In this document: positions 6,357 to 7,406 of the stretch, one piece after another
Position numbering within the stretch: position 1 is the first letter of the stretch
Layout of the letters: every line of letters starts with the position of its first letter
Assembly: GCA_021849435.1 (NCBI GenBank)
Contig: JAJZSX010000114.1
Coordinates: 1 to 7,406, forward strand
Reading direction: 5' to 3'
Source of the DNA: Actinomycetes bacterium
GTDB lineage: Bacteria; Actinomycetota; Acidimicrobiia; Acidimicrobiales; RAAP-2
DNA length: 7,406 nt
The notes under the pieces: model-generated
Databases searched by the model: none
What the model was told of the DNA's origin: nothing
The model's input: only the letters and a program-made list of their open reading frames with translations
Translations under genes and position numbers: made by a program

Positions 6357-7328
6357 GTGTTGAATTACATTCTTCGCAGGATCGCTCAGTCGCTGCTCGT
6401 TCTGCTCATCGTGGTTTTCGTAACATTCTCACTGCCGTACTTCCAAACCAATGGAATCATGGCGCCGGCGTATGCCGTTCTCGGCACCCACGCGACTCCC
6501 GCCAATCTGGCGATATGGGCACAACAAAACGGCATGAATCACCCGTTCTTCGTCCGCTTTTGGACATACCTGACGCAGCTGATCTTTCACTTCAATCTGG
6601 GGCACTCCTACAAGCAGAACATGTCGGTTTGGGGCGTGATTGCGCTCTACGTTCCCCGCACACTCTGGCTCGCCCTCAGCGCCCTGATTCTGACGCTGAT
6701 CATTTCGCTGCCGCTCGGCATCATCCAGGCCTCGCGTCGAAACACCGTCTTCGACTACTCCGCGACCGGCACGGCGTTCATCCTCTACGCGATGCCCTCG
6801 TTCCTGCTGTGCATGCTGGCCCTGGACGCCTTCAGCTTCCACACCCTGCACCTGCCCTCCTCGCCCCCATCGGGTGTCGCCCCGTGGGCGATCTTCACCG
6901 ATCCAGTGGGCTTTGCCCTCCCGGTCGGCTGTCTGACTCTGCTCTCGGTGGCCGGAGTCAGCCGCTTCATGCGTGGCACGATTCTCGAAACTCTGGTCCA
7001 GGACTACGTGCGCACCGCCAAGGCCAAGGGATGCTCGAACCTCCGGGTCCTCTTCCGCCACGCCTTCCGCAACGCCCTCGGACCGATCATCACGATCCTT
7101 GGCCTGTCGATTCCCGGCCTCTTCGGAGGCGCACTGATCATCGAGAGCGTCTTCAACTACGGGGGGCTCGGCATCCAGACGGTCTTCGCCGCCACGAACT
7201 CCGACGTCCCAATCGTTCTCGGGATCACGCTGCTGGTGGCGATCTTCACGCTCGCGGGTAACCTTCTCGCCGACATCGCGCTCGGTCTCGTCAACCCGCG
7301 CATTCGCATTGAAGGGAACGCTCGATGA
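6357..7328 (+). CDS. ABC transporter permease, DppB/OppB type
   Basis: A 323-residue inner-membrane permease of the BPD_transp_1 family, matching the usual DppB length. The N terminus (LNYILRRIAQSLLVLLIVV) is the typical first membrane segment, about residues 9-29. Further hydrophobic segments lie near 102-123, 136-158, 184-205, 237-262 and 284-310, six in all. An external loop with LGHSY (81-85) separates the first two. The cytoplasmic EAA loop that contacts the ATPase is DYVRTAKAKGCSNLRVLFRH (216-235), with the conserved Gly225 and a following LGP. The end LVNPRIRIEG matches the usual NPR/DPR tail. The GTG start is preferred because it gives a complete first segment and follows a TANNNT box at -7. 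It follows the binding protein after a terminator and overlaps the next gene by four bases, so it should form the channel together with that gene's product. Symbol dppB is not assigned because the substrate is unknown. Confidence 0.95.
   Translation: MLNYILRRIAQSLLVLLIVVFVTFSLPYFQTNGIMAPAYAVLGTHATPANLAIWAQQNGMNHPFFVRFWTYLTQLIFHFNLGHSYKQNMSVWGVIALYVPRTLWLALSALILTLIISLPLGIIQASRRNTVFDYSATGTAFILYAMPSFLLCMLALDAFSFHTLHLPSSPPSGVAPWAIFTDPVGFALPVGCLTLLSVAGVSRFMRGTILETLVQDYVRTAKAKGCSNLRVLFRHAFRNALGPIITILGLSIPGLFGGALIIESVFNYGGLGIQTVFAATNSDVPIVLGITLLVAIFTLAGNLLADIALGLVNPRIRIEGNAR
7311..7316 (+). promoter_or_regulatory. Shine-Dalgarno for the downstream overlapping gene
   Basis: GAAGGG within the end of the permease gene lies 8 bases before the ATG at 7325. 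It supports that ATG as the start of the next gene and suggests ribosome-bound initiation inside the operon, in contrast to the leaderless first permease gene. Confidence 0.55.
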
Positions 7329-7406
7329 CCGAACAGATCAGCTCCGAGATTCTCCACGAGGCGATCGATCGGCTCCCAACGTCGCGCGATGTCCGACCGG
7401 ACATCC
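7325..7406 (+). CDS. N-terminal fragment of a probable second ABC permease (DppC type), cut by window edge
   Basis: An ATG overlaps the permease TGA as ATGA and opens a frame of 27 codons to the end of the window. The visible residues are hydrophilic, beginning MTEQISSEILHEAI and continuing through TSRDVRPDI. This would suit the cytoplasmic tail that precedes the first membrane segment of DppC-type permeases. No family motif lies within the visible part. The assignment rests on the usual dppA-B-C-D-F order, the four-base overlap and the GAAGGG ribosome binding site. Another component of the same transporter remains possible. Confidence 0.65.
   Translation, partial: MTEQISSEILHEAIDRLPTSRDVRPDI

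Noticed and set aside
6152..7261. A 369-codon open frame overlapping the permease in another frame
   Set aside because: It spans the end of the binding-protein gene, the intrinsic terminator and the permease. Its product is Arg/Pro/His-rich without motifs, whereas the permease frame has six membrane segments and an EAA loop.
1..7406. Defence system, mobile element, CRISPR array, tRNA or rRNA
   Set aside because: No transposase or integrase motifs, spaced direct repeats, terminal inverted repeats or RNA gene signatures were seen; the genes are metabolic and transport functions.

Overview
This window reads as a piece of chromosome from a high-G+C actinobacterium. Three things point there. The leftmost gene encodes the actinobacterial type of fused E2-E1 2-oxoglutarate dehydrogenase (Kgd/OdhA). 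Start codons are often GTG. Three genes carry a TANNNT -10 box at exactly -12 to -7 from a GTG start, the layout of leaderless actinobacterial transcripts. An acidimicrobial lineage is a guess from the look of the solute-binding protein and is not shown by the sequence.

Left region (1-2456, minus strand): the first 818 codons of kgd, running off the left edge. A 71-bp divergent promoter region (2457-2527) separates it from a plus-strand two-gene unit. That unit is an alpha/beta-hydrolase (2528-3334) followed, with a 16-bp overlap, by a TIGR01777/SDR39U1-type NAD(P)-binding epimerase-like protein (3319-4227). A compact hairpin lies just after this pair.

Right region (4228-7406, plus strand): the start of a family-5 (Dpp/Opp-like) ABC import locus. 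A 195-bp leader that looks poorer in G+C, with a UUCG-capped hairpin next to a strong Shine-Dalgarno, precedes a secreted solute-binding protein (4423-6237). A 16-bp-stem intrinsic terminator follows. A DppB-type permease (6357-7328) then starts from its own apparent leaderless promoter. It overlaps by four bases (ATGA) the start of another gene, probably the DppC-type permease, cut by the right edge.

The binding protein should capture an unidentified solute outside the membrane and hand it to the permease pair. ATPase genes would be expected beyond the right edge. The kgd gene serves the TCA cycle. The hydrolase-epimerase pair has no assigned substrate, but TIGR01777 proteins also sit beside 2-oxoacid dehydrogenase and lipoate genes in mycobacteria. 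I saw no mobile element, CRISPR array, RNA gene or plainly new multi-gene system. The points worth a second look are gene starts, transcript architecture and oddities within proteins.
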